The notes under the pieces: generated by a model | What the model saw: only the letters and a program-made list of their open reading frames with translations | Databases searched by the model: none | What the model was told of the DNA's origin: nothing | Made by a program: the position numbers and the translations under genes | Part shown: one piece after another, positions 51,872 to 53,207 of the stretch | Numbering within the stretch: position 1 is the stretch's first letter | Layout of the letters: the number at the start of each line of letters is the position of its first letter | From: JAHEFU01 sp020440645 | Lineage (GTDB): Bacteria > 4484-113 > JAFGCY01 | DNA: 53,207 nt | NCBI GenBank assembly: GCA_020440645.1 | Contig: JAGRNR010000027.1 | Location: 1 to 53,207, forward strand | Reading direction: 5' to 3'

Positions 51872-52893
51872 TGAAGGGACTGATCCTCGCCGCCGGTCGC
51901 GGCAGCCGCCTGACCCCGCTGACTGACACGGTTTCCAAGCCGCTGTTGCCACTGGCTAACCGGCCACTGATTGACTACCCGCTGCAGCAACTGCTTGATG
52001 CCGGCATCACGGAGATCGGCATTGTTGCCAACCCGGACAACCGCGACGAACTGGAGGCCGCGCTCGACGGCACTGCGGCCCGGATGCACTACATCATCCA
52101 GCCGGAACCGCTCGGGCTGGCACATGCCGTCGGCTGCGCGCGTGAATTCTGCGGCGGCAGTGAGTTCGTGCTGCTGTTCGCTGACAACGTCTTCCTGCAG
52201 CCGCTGGAGACCGGGCTCGCCGCCTGGCGTGAACTGCAGCCGGATTGTATCATCCACACCATCGAACTGGATGACCCGCGCGCCTTCGGCGTGGCCGTGC
52301 TGGATGGGCAGCGCGTAGTGGACCTCGAGGAGAAGCCGCAGAATCCGCGCAGCAACCACGGTGTGATCGGCATCGACATCTTCACGCCGGAGATCTTTGA
52401 GGCGATTGACAGCATCCAGCCCAGCGCGCGTGGTGAGTATGAAATCACCGACGCGATGATGGAGCTGGTGCGCCGTGGCCGGCATGTGCACGCCGTGCCG
52501 CTTGTCGGGCCTTGGTACGACACCGGCACCTTCAGCGACCTGATCCGCGCGCACCACTGCGCGATGGACACCTGGCAGCAGTTCGAGCTGGCGGACGGCA
52601 TCGAGCAGCGCCAGAGCCATACCGTGTTTGATGTGGATGTGCAGGCCGGCACCCGCTTGGATGGCGCGCGCCTGATTGGCCCTGTCAGGGTAGCGTCCGG
52701 CTGTGAGATCGTTGACAGCGTTCTCGAGGAGTACGTCTCCGTCGGGCGCGACTGCCGGATCCAGAGCTGCCATTTCACCAATGTACAGCTGATGCCCGGC
52801 AGCCGGGTGCGGAACCTGATCGCGCGCGACTGCATCATCGCCCCCGGCCTGCAGGTCACTGCCGAAGGCGAGAAGATTCCGCTGGACGGCTGA
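51871..52893 (+). CDS. Sugar-1-phosphate nucleotidylyltransferase, long RmlA type
   Basis: The product has 340 residues from ATG 51871, overlapping the galK stop by one base. The N-terminal GT-A-like domain begins MKGLILAAGRGSRLTPLT with SKPLLPLANRPLI, and LLFADNVF supplies the metal-binding Asp. The family motifs DLEEKPQNPRSNHGVIGIDIFTPEIFEAI and GPWYDTGTF follow. The last 80 residues are a left-handed beta-helix stub (GARLIGPVRVASGCEIVDSVLEEYVSVG). This matches the long form of glucose-1-phosphate thymidylyltransferase. Coupling to galactokinase suggests galactose-1-phosphate as substrate, bypassing the Leloir transferase; that is inference. Confidence 0.9.
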   Translation: MKGLILAAGRGSRLTPLTDTVSKPLLPLANRPLIDYPLQQLLDAGITEIGIVANPDNRDELEAALDGTAARMHYIIQPEPLGLAHAVGCAREFCGGSEFVLLFADNVFLQPLETGLAAWRELQPDCIIHTIELDDPRAFGVAVLDGQRVVDLEEKPQNPRSNHGVIGIDIFTPEIFEAIDSIQPSARGEYEITDAMMELVRRGRHVHAVPLVGPWYDTGTFSDLIRAHHCAMDTWQQFELADGIEQRQSHTVFDVDVQAGTRLDGARLIGPVRVASGCEIVDSVLEEYVSVGRDCRIQSCHFTNVQLMPGSRVRNLIARDCIIAPGLQVTAEGEKIPLDG

Positions 52894-52919
52894 GCCTGCG
52901 TGTTTGCTATGCTTTAGGC

Positions 52920-53207
52920 ATGCAACAGCGCGAGGCCACAAGCGTCCTGCCCGTCCACTGCTGGAACACCGCGGTGTCCTGCCTGGCCTGCCTCGCTGAC
53001 AGCCTCAGCCTCGACCTGCCGTTTGAGCATGTCGCCGGCCTGAGCGGCGAGGCCTTCCGCCTGCCGCTGTTTGCCAACACGGCACCAGGCAGCTGGCAGC
53101 ACAGTGTGAGCTGGCCGCATGCCGCGCTCAACTGGATGGAGTCACTCGGCATCGATGCCGAAATCTGCTGGACGGACAGCGCCGCCGCTTCCGCTGACAA
53201 CTGGCTG
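52920..53207 (+). CDS. Partial gene, possible C39-like/BtrH-like protein
   Basis: ATG 52920 opens a frame running 96 codons to the right edge without a stop. The visible start (SVLPVHCWNTAVSCLACLADSL, then FEHVAGLSGEAFRLP) resembles cysteine-peptidase-like proteins of the BtrH N-terminal/C39-like type, where an early Cys precedes a GLSGxAFR motif. The candidate Cys is residue 14, with Trp-Asn after it. The gap to the upstream gene is 26 nt, so it is likely the next member of the sugar operon. Too little is visible to be sure. Confidence 0.6.
   Translation, partial: MQQREATSVLPVHCWNTAVSCLACLADSLSLDLPFEHVAGLSGEAFRLPLFANTAPGSWQHSVSWPHAALNWMESLGIDAEICWTDSAAASADNWL

Overview
The window is a 53.2 kb stretch of a GC-rich bacterial chromosome. 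It holds about 36 densely packed protein genes, including one cut by the right edge. I recognise no rRNA, tRNA, CRISPR array or intact transposon. The lineage cannot be named from the sequence alone. Several traits point away from Proteobacteria and Firmicutes and towards an uncultured or deep-branching Gram-negative-type phylum: many lipoproteins with PKD, cohesin-like or dockerin-like parts, a tricorn-type protease, a membrane pyrophosphatase with the K+-dependent signature, and a mitochondrial-type citrate synthase.

Layout. 0-9 kb: secreted or lipid-anchored proteins (cohesin/dockerin-like lipoprotein, tricorn-like protease, small PKD protein, UshA-type 5'-nucleotidase). 9.2-12.4 kb: repeat-bearing spacer, a four-helix membrane protein and a translationally coupled membrane pair (zinc-ribbon-like protein plus PQQ-type propeller). 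12.5-18.8 kb: hydroxyacyl-CoA dehydrogenase, small lipoproteins, a monohaem cytochrome lipoprotein, a lytic transglycosylase and an FGE-sulfatase-fold lipoprotein. 18.8-26.5 kb: a repeat-filled spacer, then purL-purF, a TPR protein and a QEGLA (DUF1704) metallopeptidase-like protein. 26.8-32 kb: oxidoreductase, methyltransferase, HEAT-repeat and helical-repeat proteins. 32-36.3 kb (mostly minus strand): hppA, a DUF1569 protein, ftsY. 36.3-42.5 kb: two membrane proteins, a large PKD/GGDDxY-repeat lipoprotein and an SppA peptidase. 42.5-43.1 kb: an AT-rich spacer with DnaA-box-like sites and a candidate small RNA with its own -10 box and terminator. 43.1-53.2 kb: an orphan basic protein, a Nudix hydrolase, citrate synthase, then a sugar cluster made of a giant glycosidase/HExxH/CBM9-like secreted protein, galactokinase and a sugar-1-phosphate nucleotidylyltransferase, overlapping by single bases.

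Most striking observation: PurL carries an in-frame insertion of about 200 residues whose core reads like a REP-associated tyrosine transposase (RAYT, Y1/HUH family). Both HUH histidines are glutamine and the catalytic tyrosine position is leucine, so it looks like a domesticated, catalytically dead transposase domain inside a purine biosynthesis enzyme. A pair of perfect hairpins, as in REP/BIME elements, lies in the spacer just upstream. Other unexplained structure includes 7-nt-periodic degenerate tandem repeats in three spacers, a 25-bp perfect inverted repeat bounding 181 bp, and a 51-bp dispersed repeat.
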